A stretch of 64,000 bases of DNA, taken from Plebeiibacterium sediminum (GTDB taxonomy: Bacteria > Bacteroidota > Bacteroidia > Bacteroidales > Marinilabiliaceae). The stretch spans positions 1 through 64,000 of the forward strand of contig NZ_JAPDPJ010000013.1 of the NCBI RefSeq assembly GCF_026013605.1, read 5' to 3'. A model generated the notes under the pieces. That model saw nothing but the letters and a program-made list of their open reading frames with translations, did no database searches and had not been told where the DNA came from. Of this stretch, positions 19,716-28,277 are shown in pieces (positions within the stretch are counted from its first letter, which is position 1; every line of letters starts with the position of its first letter). The translations under genes and the position numbers were made by a program.

Positions 19716-20612
19716 TTATCTAAGGCTAAAAGTCATATTTCCAATATGATGGCCATCTGCAAAAATATCTGCCGTATAATCACCTATTGTTAATTCTCCT
19801 GCATCTACATTATAATACAAACATACATCGAGCTCATCACCTCCGTATTCCACAACTCGTCTGGATGAAAAATTGATTTCTTTATTTTCATACTTAAACA
19901 AATCATCTTTTGAATGATACAAAAGAGCTCCATCAGGACGTAATACTCTTAAAAATATCTCTTTCTCTCCTACTTCTGCGGTGATATTTTTTTGAATAGT
20001 AAAACAAATCCTGATTTTTGATATTCTGGACGCCCGGGTTGTACTACGATCTTTAGAGTTCAATCCGGTGGCTTCCATATTGTAGGTTTCGAGTTTAGAG
20101 GCTATGTCCACCTTTTCTGCCAGATTATCCTTTTCCTTCTCTAGCTTTTGATAGGAGGTTTTTATATTCGAAACCGTTCGTCGTATCTGTTGATTTTCCT
20201 GCTGCAGCGCTTTGTTGGTTTGGTTCAGAGAATCAATCTGAATGACGTAATTCCTCATCACTTTACGTAAAGATGTCAACTCCTTTTTATACTCTCTTAT
20301 TTTAGAAGCATTAGTCGCTTTTATCGTATGTATTTCTTCAATTAATTGTGAAATCTTTTCACGTTCCTTTTCCAACAATAAATTCAATGTATCGCTATTG
20401 GTTTTCAATGAGTCATAATCTAAGGCCAGACTTTCAAACTCAGTAGTCAGAAGATCTTTTTCCTCAGTCATTTCTTCAACCAACACCTGCATTTCACTTT
20501 TATTCTTAAAGTACAAGAATCCTAGTATAATCAGTAATACTGCAGATACTGCCCCTACTATTATTGCTGTTTTGTGAGATTTTTGATGTGGTACGTTGTC
20601 CTGATTACTCAT
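19716..20612 (-). CDS. Single-pass membrane protein with periplasmic coiled coil, unknown function
   Basis: Protein of 298 residues: a short cytoplasmic N terminus, one transmembrane helix (about 16-34, IIVGAVSAVLLIILGFLYF), a long coiled coil (about 38-180, rich in Glu, Lys, Leu and Ser), and a compact beta-rich C-terminal domain (about 195-298) with evenly spaced Gly and aromatic residues. I do not recognise a named family. Its stop is one base before the start of the MltD-like gene, which suggests it positions or spans the envelope for that enzyme; this is inference from operon order. A -7 box TAAATTTG lies at 20643-20650, with no clear TTG. The gene is divergent from the Ig-like lipoprotein gene. 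Confidence 0.75.
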   Translation of the reverse strand: MSNQDNVPHQKSHKTAIIVGAVSAVLLIILGFLYFKNKSEMQVLVEEMTEEKDLLTTEFESLALDYDSLKTNSDTLNLLLEKEREKISQLIEEIHTIKATNASKIREYKKELTSLRKVMRNYVIQIDSLNQTNKALQQENQQIRRTVSNIKTSYQKLEKEKDNLAEKVDIASKLETYNMEATGLNSKDRSTTRASRISKIRICFTIQKNITAEVGEKEIFLRVLRPDGALLYHSKDDLFKYENKEINFSSRRVVEYGGDELDVCLYYNVDAGELTIGDYTADIFADGHHIGNMTFSLR

Positions 20613-20753
20613 AATTTTTTCACTTTTTTTTTAAGTCAGCGACAAATTTATGATTTTTTGGCATTCTTCATGTAATAATAGATAGTTAGATTTTAGATAA
20701 ACGATAATTGAATTAAATTTGCCATTGATTTTAAACGATTGAATTTATAATAG

Positions 20754-22556
20754 ATGCAGAAATATATTTTTGGATTATTCATCCTTTTCATCATTGCTTA
20801 CTCATGTGCTAACCCTGGCTATCCTACCGGAGGCCCTAAGGATGAAGATCCTCCAACCATAAAAAAATCAGTTCCTTTAAACGGACAGATGAACTACAAA
20901 AAGAAAGAAATCATGATTGAGTTCGATGAAATTATCAAACTCAATGAAGTAAATCAGAAATTAGTAGTTTCTCCTCCTTTAAAAGAAAGACCAAATATTG
21001 AAGCCCGAGCTCAGAAGCTATATGTGGATTTCAATGAAGATCTGCAGGAAAACACGACTTACACACTTGATTTTGCTGATGCCATTCAGGATAACAATGA
21101 AAGCAATCCTATTGAATCATTCGTTTTCTCATTTTCTACTGGTGAAGTAATTGACTCTTTTGCCATTATGGGAAATGTTTGGAATAGCTTTGATCTTAAG
21201 CCCGTAGAAGGTGCTTTAATTTTAGCTCATAAAAACCTAAACGACACAGCTTTTACGCATGACATTCCGGTAAGATTAGGAAAATCAAATGAAGAAGGAT
21301 TTTTCGCTATCCGAAATCTAAGTCCTGGCGAATACAGATTATATGCCATTGAAGATGCCAACAGAAATTATAAGTTTGATCAACCCGGCGAAAGAATTGC
21401 CTGGTTTGATACAATTGTATCTCCTCATATGGAATATGTAGCTTTTCCGGATACTTTAGAAAATGATTCTGTGGTTTTTAGAGATGAATTGGTTTACACA
21501 CCTAATGATGTAAAACTTTTTATGTTTGAGGAACAATCAAAACAACAATATTTTGTTGGCGAAGAAAGAAAAGATTCAAATATAGTTTCATTTATATTCA
21601 ACCTACCAGTTGAAAAATTTGGGGTAAAGCCACTAAATACTGAATATGATAAAGATTGGGCTATTTTTGAACCTTCACTGAATAACGACACGGTTAAAAT
21701 ATGGCTAACAGATAGTGCCATGTATAAAAAAGATACATTGGACTTAGCTTTTACTTATTTAGGACTAGATACGTTGCAAAATCCTATTCAGGTTGAAGAC
21801 ACTCTTAAACTTTACTATTTTGAGGCACCTAAAAAGGAATCGAAAAGAAAGAAAAAGAAAGATGGTCCGGAACCTAAGAAAACTCTATTAATAAACAATG
21901 CCTCCTCAACAGTTGATGTTAACAGCACCTTCAATTTTATTTTACCAACACCTGTTAAAAAAATAGATTGGAATAGTATTAAACTATACGAAATTGTGGA
22001 CACTTTAATGCAAAGCATCGATTATGAATTTACTCAGGACTCAGCGCTTGCCCGACGATATTCAATCAATACAAAAACGCGCTGGACTCCCGGAGGAAAA
22101 TATATTATCGCAGCAGATTCTGCAGCCATAGAAGACATCTATAATCTGGCCAGCGACTCTATTGCCAAACAATTTTCAGTTAAAACACTGGATAGTTACG
22201 GAACCTTATTGGTTAACATCACAAATCCCGGCGAAAACTGGCTGGTACAACTGATGGGCAATGGTGAAAAAGTCGTAACTCAAAAATATGTTCCTCAAAC
22301 CGGAAAATTTGCATTTCAATTTATTAAACCAGGCTCATACTCCTTAAAACTTATCATCGATAAAAACAGAAACGGCAAATGGGATACCGGAGAATATGCA
22401 ATAAAAAAGCAGCCAGAACAAGTTTTCTTTTATCCTCAGAAAGTGGATGTAAGAGCAAACTGGGATATTACGGTACCTTGGAATCCTGCTGAGTTTGATA
22501 TTTATGATTATACGTTAAAAGACAGCAAAGATAAAGACAAGAAAAGTGGCAGATAA
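20754..22556 (+). CDS. Ig-like domain lipoprotein
   Basis: Surface or periplasmic lipoprotein of 600 residues. The signal peptide ends in a lipobox-like AYSC (Cys18), followed by a Gly/Pro-rich linker common in Bacteroidota lipoproteins. Residues about 30-135 form a bacterial Ig-like domain (Big_5 type: PPTIKKSVPLNG, then IMIEFDEIIKL). A carboxypeptidase-regulatory-like beta domain follows (about 140-215, EGALILAHKN and GEYRLYAIED), and a similar segment (YSLKLIIDKNRNGKWDTGE) recurs near 545. A Lys-rich stretch lies near 365-375. The function is unknown. A -7 box TAAATTTG at 20714-20721 is 32 bases before the start. It heads a plus-strand run with the DUF77 and DUF3108 genes. Confidence 0.82.
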   Translation: MQKYIFGLFILFIIAYSCANPGYPTGGPKDEDPPTIKKSVPLNGQMNYKKKEIMIEFDEIIKLNEVNQKLVVSPPLKERPNIEARAQKLYVDFNEDLQENTTYTLDFADAIQDNNESNPIESFVFSFSTGEVIDSFAIMGNVWNSFDLKPVEGALILAHKNLNDTAFTHDIPVRLGKSNEEGFFAIRNLSPGEYRLYAIEDANRNYKFDQPGERIAWFDTIVSPHMEYVAFPDTLENDSVVFRDELVYTPNDVKLFMFEEQSKQQYFVGEERKDSNIVSFIFNLPVEKFGVKPLNTEYDKDWAIFEPSLNNDTVKIWLTDSAMYKKDTLDLAFTYLGLDTLQNPIQVEDTLKLYYFEAPKKESKRKKKKDGPEPKKTLLINNASSTVDVNSTFNFILPTPVKKIDWNSIKLYEIVDTLMQSIDYEFTQDSALARRYSINTKTRWTPGGKYIIAADSAAIEDIYNLASDSIAKQFSVKTLDSYGTLLVNITNPGENWLVQLMGNGEKVVTQKYVPQTGKFAFQFIKPGSYSLKLIIDKNRNGKWDTGEYAIKKQPEQVFFYPQKVDVRANWDITVPWNPAEFDIYDYTLKDSKDKDKKSGR

Positions 22557-22612
22557 GCATTTATTTTAATGACCACTAAGCAAAAAACTATTATAGCTAA
22601 ATATTAAATATT

Positions 22613-22924
22613 ATGTCAGTACTAGTTAATTTCGCCATGTTTCCTACAGATCAGGGAACCAGCAAAAGTGAATCAGTAAGTAAAGTTTTAGAATTTATTA
22701 AAAATTCTGGAGTGGACTATAAATTAAGTCCAATGGCAACAACTGTTGAAACAGAAACCATGGAAGAAGCTCTTGCCATCATCAATGGTGCCTACAAGGT
22801 TCTTGAATCTGATCACGAAAGAATTTATTCAACAATAACTATTGATGCACGAAAAGGTGATTTAGGCAGAATGACCAGCAAAATAGATTCTATTGAAAAC
22901 AAAATTGGAACCGTTAACAAATAA
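22613..22924 (+). CDS. Thiamine-binding / MTH1187 family protein
   Basis: Small cytoplasmic protein of 103 residues that fits the DUF77 (MTH1187/YkoF-like) family along its full length. Typical features are the first strand with VNFAMFPTDQG, SVSKVLEFIKNSG in helix 1, SPMATTVET and the closing IDARKGD. Family members form beta-alpha-beta ferredoxin-like folds, often tetrameric, and some bind thiamine or hydroxymethylpyrimidine; binding here is not shown by the sequence. The gene lies 56 bases after the Ig-like lipoprotein gene and 44 bases before the DUF3108 gene, all in one direction, so co-transcription is likely. No TPP riboswitch is seen upstream. Confidence 0.85.
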   Translation: MSVLVNFAMFPTDQGTSKSESVSKVLEFIKNSGVDYKLSPMATTVETETMEEALAIINGAYKVLESDHERIYSTITIDARKGDLGRMTSKIDSIENKIGTVNK

Positions 22925-22968
22925 AACAAACGGTTTAAACTGAGCAATAAATAATAGCATCTACAATC

Positions 22969-23796
22969 ATGTTTAAATGGATTCATTTTGTTACCGTAGG
23001 AATTACTTTATTTCTCATATATTCTACGCAGGCAAAATCTCAATGCTCAGTTGATAATTTTAGTTTTCAACCTGGAGAAACAGTCACCTATCACGCCTAT
23101 TATAATTGGCATTTTATCTGGCTTAATGCAGGGATTGTGCACTTTAATGTTGAAGACCGCAATTATAAAGACACAAACTCCTGGTTTTTCTCCGCATATG
23201 GCAGAACATATAGTGGGTACGACCATTTTATGAAGGTTCGGGATACTTTTGAAGTGTATGTTGATAAAAACAACTTTCAGCCTTTATATTTTAACCGGGT
23301 TACCAAAGAAGGAAGTACAGAATCTCATCACAAATACTTTTTTGATTATCAGAACAATCAGGTAAACTCACAAATAAAAAAAGAAGAAAACACAGGATAT
23401 AAGGATAGTACTCTTACGCTGCAAGATTGTACTAACGATCTATTAACAATGGTTTACAAGGCTCGCAACCTTGAATTTGACAAATACCAAAAAGATGATA
23501 AAATCCCCATTCGAATGATTGTAGATGGAAAAATCTATGATTTATACATTCGGTATTTAGGAAAAGAAACCATCAAAAACAGGGATGACAGAAAGTTTCG
23601 CTGTTTAAAATTCTCCCCCTTATTGGTACCCGGAACCATCTTTGAATCCGGTGAAGATATGACCGTTTGGGTTACCGATGACTTAAACAGAATCCCAATC
23701 ATGGTGGAAGCCAAAATTCTAGTTGGGTCCATTAAAGCGGTATTTGTGGATGCTATTGGTTTAAGACACAAGATTACTGCTGAGGTTTTTGATTAA
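22969..23796 (+). CDS. DUF3108 family exported protein
   Basis: Exported protein of 275 residues with a signal peptide (about 1-24, ending TQAKSQ). The mature part matches DUF3108 from Bacteroidota: an N-terminal PGETVTYHAYYNW, a GIVHFNVED strand, a central VYVDKNNFQPLYFNR, and a late VWVTDDLNRIPIMVEAKI. This is a predicted beta-rich envelope protein without a known activity. There is no lipobox, so it is probably periplasmic or loosely outer-membrane-linked. It follows the thiamine-binding gene by 44 bases and is followed by 106 bases with a weak 6-bp hairpin (23798-23815) before the CHAD gene. Confidence 0.85.
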   Translation: MFKWIHFVTVGITLFLIYSTQAKSQCSVDNFSFQPGETVTYHAYYNWHFIWLNAGIVHFNVEDRNYKDTNSWFFSAYGRTYSGYDHFMKVRDTFEVYVDKNNFQPLYFNRVTKEGSTESHHKYFFDYQNNQVNSQIKKEENTGYKDSTLTLQDCTNDLLTMVYKARNLEFDKYQKDDKIPIRMIVDGKIYDLYIRYLGKETIKNRDDRKFRCLKFSPLLVPGTIFESGEDMTVWVTDDLNRIPIMVEAKILVGSIKAVFVDAIGLRHKITAEVFD

Positions 23797-23902
23797 CATC
23801 ACTTGATATAGTGATTCTTCCATTTTATCTTTATAGGAATTAAGGTCTGAATATGATTTAAATTCAGATTGAATTGGTATTTAATAACCTGGAAGGATAT
23901 AA

Positions 23903-24661
23903 ATGTTATTACACAGCTATGTAAATAAGCAACTCATTGTTTTTGCAGACAATCTAAACATGGCATCTCTAAATCACAACGAAGATGCCATACATGACCT
24001 GCGAGTGGCATTGAAACAAGTGTTTGCTGTCAGAAACATTTTAAAACAATCCGTTCTTGATTACGAACATTCTTTTAAGCCACGATTTCATTTGGTTAAA
24101 ACCTTATTTAAGACTGCAGGAATCATTAGGGATCGCCAAATCATGATGCATCTGGCACAAGAAAGGTTAATGCATAATGAGTATGTAAATTACAGAAGAA
24201 AATGCAATCGAATGATAAAACCTGCTTTTCTGAAACTTCAGGAGATTGGTGAATCCCAGAACCTAAAAAAGGAAATTAGATACATTACCAGGATATTTTA
24301 TGCCTTAGATATTTTACGACCGGAATTTGTTATCAACATTTTCATAAAACGAATATCTGAAAACGAAAAACAAATCAAAGAACAACAAAATAAAGCAAAC
24401 GCTAATTACCATCTGATTCGCAGATTAATAAAAGAACAATATTATCTTCTTTCTATTTTAAAAGAAGTATACAAATACAATTCAGATGAAAATCAAATTG
24501 CAAAAAAGAAAGAAATGGGCAGTAAACTTGGTGATTGGCACGATTTAAGAGTTTTTCATCATGACCTGATTCATTCTAAAATGACTGTAAATCCCAATAC
24601 TGTTACAAGTATTGAAACCGAAGCCAAGTCATTCCTTAACAGCATTATTCCCCAACTCTAA
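23903..24661 (+). CDS. CHAD domain protein
   Basis: Cytoplasmic helical protein of 252 residues covering essentially one CHAD domain (conserved histidine alpha-helical domain). The signature is visible: AIHDLRVALKQ near residue 27, the repeat partner GIIRDRQIMM near 73, and LGDWHDLRVFHHD near 212. The conserved histidines and arginines form a basic surface; CHAD proteins bind polyphosphate and often accompany ppk or CYTH (triphosphatase) genes. No CYTH domain is fused and no polyphosphate gene is in this window. The gene stands at the end of the plus-strand cluster, convergent with a small gene at 24705. I see no strong terminator in the 43-base gap. Confidence 0.88.
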   Translation: MLLHSYVNKQLIVFADNLNMASLNHNEDAIHDLRVALKQVFAVRNILKQSVLDYEHSFKPRFHLVKTLFKTAGIIRDRQIMMHLAQERLMHNEYVNYRRKCNRMIKPAFLKLQEIGESQNLKKEIRYITRIFYALDILRPEFVINIFIKRISENEKQIKEQQNKANANYHLIRRLIKEQYYLLSILKEVYKYNSDENQIAKKKEMGSKLGDWHDLRVFHHDLIHSKMTVNPNTVTSIETEAKSFLNSIIPQL

Positions 24662-24704
24662 TATTTTGCAAAACGCTAAACAGACTAAAGCATCCTTCAG
24701 AAAA

Positions 24705-24959
24705 TTACTTCACTTTTACTAAATCCCGTATTTCAAAGTCATATTTAGTCTCAAAATCAATCTTTAACGAATCAAATTCTTCATCCAAAACAAACTTATA
24801 TCCGGGAACCTTATCCTTAGGTTTATCTTGTTTTCCCTTATATTTTTTAAAGTATGATTTTATGATTTTACAATCATCCCGCTCAATAGCAACCAAACAT
24901 TCCAAACGTTGGTTTTCATACATTTCATAATCGCTTTTTATTGTTCTAAGCACAGTCAT
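24705..24959 (-). CDS. Small protein of unknown function, 84 aa
   Basis: Charged protein, rich in Lys, Asp and Tyr, with no signal peptide or membrane helix. I do not recognise a family. The ATG at 24959 is preferred; a GTG two codons upstream (24965) is the alternative. It begins 12 bases after the stop of the murF-alr fusion gene (6 bases if the GTG is used), so it is probably the last cistron of the tdk, murF-alr operon. Such tight spacing supports real translation, but the frame is short and the coding call rests on context alone. Confidence 0.5.
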   Translation of the reverse strand: MTVLRTIKSDYEMYENQRLECLVAIERDDCKIIKSYFKKYKGKQDKPKDKVPGYKFVLDEEFDSLKIDFETKYDFEIRDLVKVK

Positions 24960-24971
24960 AACCACTTTCTT

Positions 24972-27440
24972 TTACTCGTAATAATATATTCTTTTCACCC
25001 TTCTGCTAATGCTGGTAAATATCTCGTAAGGAATCGTTCCTAAAGCTTTTGCCAAATCACTTACCGGCTGTGCTGGTCCAAAAATCTGAACTTCATCTCC
25101 CTCTTTGGCATTTAAACCTGTAACATCAATCATACACATATCCATACAAATATTGCCAATTATTGGCGCCAACTGATTGTTCACCATCATCTTTCCCACT
25201 CCATTACCTAGTTTTCTATTCAACCCATCAGCATAACCAACCGGAACTACCGCAATATCCGAGTCGTAAGCCAATTCACCTCTTCGCCCGTAACCAATCG
25301 TTTCATGAGCTTTAACTTCTCTGATTTGTGAGATATAAGATTTAAAGCTGGTAACATTCTTTAATTTTTTATGACCTTCAACTCCTATTCCATACATTCC
25401 AATGCCAACTCTAACCATGTCAAATTGAGATTCGGTAAAACGCAAAATCCCGGCTGTGTTCAGAATATGCCGGATAAAAGAATACCCTAAAGCTTCTTTC
25501 AACTCCTGCGTAACCCGATCAAATGTATTTATCTGAGTTTTTGTAAAATCATCAAATTGAACCTCATCTGAACCTACCAAATGAGAAAAAACAGATCTTA
25601 CCCTAATTTCATTAAGATCTCTCAAAACCTCTTTTAACTGATCTATTTCTGAGGTCATAAATCCAAGACGATTCATTCCTGTATCTACCTTGATGTGAAC
25701 AGGATATTGAGTTAACCCTTCATTCCTAAGTACATCTATAAACTGATTCAGCACCTTAAAACTATATATTTCAGGCTCCAGCTGATGTTCAATCATTGCG
25801 GGAAAACTTTTCACTTCAGGATTCATCACAATAATTGGTAATGAAACTCCGGATTTGCGAAGTTCAATTCCTTCATCGGCAAAAGCAACGCCCAGATAAT
25901 CTACTTTTTGATGCTGTAATACATTTGCTATTTCAAAGGACCCACTGCCATAACTAAAAGCCTTCACCATGGCTAAAATCTTAGTTGTGTCTTTTAGTTT
26001 TGAACGAAAATAATTCAGGTTGTCAACTAAAGCATTCAAATTAATTTCCAGTCTGGTTTGATGATGCTTCTTTTCCAAAAAATCACTTACCTGCTCAAAC
26101 TCAAAATTTCGGGAACCTTTAATTAAAATAGCTTCATTTTTAAATGTATTGTGCGATATCGAATCCAGTAATTCCGCTGTTGTGTTATAAAAAGATGCCT
26201 CCAAATCGAATAGCTGAGCATTATTTTTCAACACCTCACCTACTCCTATTAATCTTGAAATACCCTTTTTCTTTAACAAGTCATTTATCTGACGACACAA
26301 AACTTCTGATTCGATGCCACTCTGATAGATATCTGAAAGAATTAAAGTTCTTACCGTGTTACTTTTTCTACTTTGCTGAATTAAAAAATCAAGCGAAAGT
26401 CCCAATGACGAAATATCGGAATTATAAGAGTCGTTTACTAAAATGCAGTTGTTAACGCCCTCTTTCAACTCCATACGCATAGCTACAGGAACCAGTTTTT
26501 TAACTGCCGACTCCATATACTTTAAGTCATAGCCCAAATACAGCAGAACTGCTATTGCATGCATGGCATTTTCAAATGAAACCTCGTCAATAAAAGGTAA
26601 TTCGAGTGAGCATGTTTTATTATTCCATTTTAATTCAACCTGAGAAGAAGATGATGCCACAACTTTCTTAACAATCTGCAATTCGTTATTAAGGTTAGTT
26701 CCCCATCTCAAGACATTTTTATGAGGATACATCTTACTAATTCCCTCCTCAACAAAAGGAACTTCTGTAGAAAATACTATAATTTCACTGTTAGCAAACA
26801 GCTTTAATTTTTCATTCAATTTCTCTTTACGAGAAGCAAAATTCTCCTGATGAGCTGCACCAATATTCGTAATTAAGCCAATGGTTGGTTCAATAACTGA
26901 GGCAATACGCTCCATTTCACCCATTTGAGATATTCCTGCTTCAAAAACAGCTACTTCAGTATTTTTATTCAGTTGCCAAACCGACAATGGAACACCTATC
27001 TGACTATTATAACTTTTAGGAGAGCGCACTAAAACTTTAGAATTTCCTATTAATTGCGAAATCCACTCCTTAACAATCGTTTTACCATTACTTCCCGTAA
27101 CACCAATAACGGGACAGTGATACAAATGCCTTTTCTCAGCTACCAGCCTTTGAAAGCATTCTAATGTGTTATCTGCGATGATATAATTTGCATCAGCCAG
27201 TTTTTCATCAATAGCATAATGTTCATCCACCATAAAACATCTTACACCTTGCTGATATAAGGATGAAATATAATCATGTCCATTATGATTCCCTCCTGTT
27301 ATGGCAATAAACAAAGACTTTTCAGGATAAGAAACAGACCGACTATCTGTGATAATATAAGATATTTCCAGATCATTATTTATAATTGTTTTAGCCATAG
27401 CCCATTCCGAAATACGACTAAATAAATAAGATTGCATCAT
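24972..27440 (-). CDS. murF-alr: Bifunctional MurF ligase / alanine racemase
   Basis: Fusion protein of 822 residues joining two steps of D-alanine use in peptidoglycan synthesis. Residues about 1-450 form UDP-MurNAc-tripeptide:D-Ala-D-Ala ligase (MurF): P-loop GVTGSNGKT near 123, the central domain with EAGISQMGEME, and the C-terminal domain with LILSDIYQSG. Residues about 455-822 are a PLP alanine racemase: the Lys in AMVKAFSYGSG near 492 should hold PLP, and the C-terminal domain has GNICMDMCMIDVTG. This fusion is known in Bacteroidota. The gene starts 3 bases after tdk, so the two are co-transcribed. ddl, which makes D-Ala-D-Ala for the ligase half, lies at 44.7 kb. Confidence 0.95.
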   Translation of the reverse strand: MMQSYLFSRISEWAMAKTIINNDLEISYIITDSRSVSYPEKSLFIAITGGNHNGHDYISSLYQQGVRCFMVDEHYAIDEKLADANYIIADNTLECFQRLVAEKRHLYHCPVIGVTGSNGKTIVKEWISQLIGNSKVLVRSPKSYNSQIGVPLSVWQLNKNTEVAVFEAGISQMGEMERIASVIEPTIGLITNIGAAHQENFASRKEKLNEKLKLFANSEIIVFSTEVPFVEEGISKMYPHKNVLRWGTNLNNELQIVKKVVASSSSQVELKWNNKTCSLELPFIDEVSFENAMHAIAVLLYLGYDLKYMESAVKKLVPVAMRMELKEGVNNCILVNDSYNSDISSLGLSLDFLIQQSRKSNTVRTLILSDIYQSGIESEVLCRQINDLLKKKGISRLIGVGEVLKNNAQLFDLEASFYNTTAELLDSISHNTFKNEAILIKGSRNFEFEQVSDFLEKKHHQTRLEINLNALVDNLNYFRSKLKDTTKILAMVKAFSYGSGSFEIANVLQHQKVDYLGVAFADEGIELRKSGVSLPIIVMNPEVKSFPAMIEHQLEPEIYSFKVLNQFIDVLRNEGLTQYPVHIKVDTGMNRLGFMTSEIDQLKEVLRDLNEIRVRSVFSHLVGSDEVQFDDFTKTQINTFDRVTQELKEALGYSFIRHILNTAGILRFTESQFDMVRVGIGMYGIGVEGHKKLKNVTSFKSYISQIREVKAHETIGYGRRGELAYDSDIAVVPVGYADGLNRKLGNGVGKMMVNNQLAPIIGNICMDMCMIDVTGLNAKEGDEVQIFGPAQPVSDLAKALGTIPYEIFTSISRRVKRIYYYE

Positions 27441-27443
27441 CTT

Positions 27444-28019
27444 TTAGTTTTTTAACTTTGAATAACAAGCCCTGCAAAGCGGTTCATACTCCACTTTCTC
27501 ACCTAACATCACCAACTTTTCTTCACTTGACAAACGATGAGAAAAATGAGCTAAGTCGCCACATTTCATACATACTGCATGTACTTTAGTTACATATTCA
27601 GCTACAGCCATTAACTGTGGCATGGGCCCAAACGGAATCCCTTTAAAGTCCATATCCAAACCAGCAATGATAACACGCACGCCCTGATTGGCTAGTTTTT
27701 GACACACCTCAGTTAAACCATGATCAAAAAACTGTGCCTCATCAATTCCAATCACATCCACATTTCCACTCAAAAGCAAAATATTTCCGGATGTTTCAAC
27801 AGGCGTTGATAAAATAGAATTGGAATCATGCGACACAACCTCATCATTACTGTATCTTACGTCAATATGAGGCTTAAAGATTTCTACTCTTTGCCGGGCA
27901 ATTTTAGCTCTTTTTAATCTTCGTAGTAACTCTTCTGTTTTACCAGAGAACATTGAGCCGGCAATTACTTCAATCCATCCATGCCTTCTTTCGCTATTTA
28001 ACTTATTTTCAAGAAACAT
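27444..28019 (-). CDS. tdk: Thymidine kinase
   Basis: Type II thymidine kinase of 191 residues; it phosphorylates thymidine to dTMP in the salvage pathway. The Walker A loop [14 protein letters not shown] is near residue 21, the Walker B-like DEAQFF near 93, and the lid/substrate loop near 150-160. Two cysteine pairs (CMKCG near 149 and CRACY near 184) should bind the structural zinc. It is the first gene of the tdk, murF-alr operon, with only 3 bases to the fusion gene. The upstream region of 258 bases is shared with a divergent plus-strand gene; no two-box promoter for tdk was found. Confidence 0.95.
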   Translation of the reverse strand: MFLENKLNSERRHGWIEVIAGSMFSGKTEELLRRLKRAKIARQRVEIFKPHIDVRYSNDEVVSHDSNSILSTPVETSGNILLLSGNVDVIGIDEAQFFDHGLTEVCQKLANQGVRVIIAGLDMDFKGIPFGPMPQLMAVAEYVTKVHAVCMKCGDLAHFSHRLSSEEKLVMLGEKVEYEPLCRACYSKLKN

Positions 28020-28085
28020 GCTCTATTTTAGGTTATTTGACAAAAGATAAAAGACTGTCTATTATATTTTAATATATTTTCTTGA

Positions 28086-28129
28086 TACTTTTGTCTGAGA
28101 ACTTATACTATATTTTGCAACTAACTTTG
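28086..28129 (+). promoter_or_regulatory. Candidate -7 boxes upstream of the acidic protein gene
   Basis: Two octamers fit TAnnTTTG: TACTTTTG (28086-28093) and TAACTTTG (28122-28129). Neither has a TTG at the expected 17-23 base spacing, so either or both may be active. Confidence 0.35.
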
Positions 28130-28176
28130 CAAAGTAAGTAAAAAAGCTTTTGTTTTGATATAATTAGGAGACGAAC

Positions 28177-28227
28177 ATGAAACGAGCCAATAAATTTGAT
28201 CATCCAAATTCACAATCAAAAGGATAA
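28177..28227 (+). CDS. Possible 16-codon leader ORF
   Basis: A short frame ATG-AAA-CGA...TAA follows a good Shine-Dalgarno stretch (AGGAG, 28166-28170), which is rare in this genome. It encodes a basic 16-residue peptide. A second 14-codon frame (28237-28281) ends in an ATGA overlap with the start of the 285-residue gene. These may be leader peptides or chance; I cannot decide from one sequence. Confidence 0.25.
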   Translation: MKRANKFDHPNSQSKG

Positions 28228-28238
28228 TTAAATTTAAT

Positions 28239-28248
28239 GGAGCGCTCC
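28239..28248. repeat. Perfect 10-bp palindrome upstream of the acidic protein gene
   Basis: GGAGCGCTCC is its own reverse complement and GC-rich in an AT-rich spacer, 30 bases before the start at 28278. It could be a protein-binding site. It overlaps the second mini-ORF. Confidence 0.3.
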
Positions 28249-28277
28249 GTCTGGCCGATTAAAATAAATTTATACAG

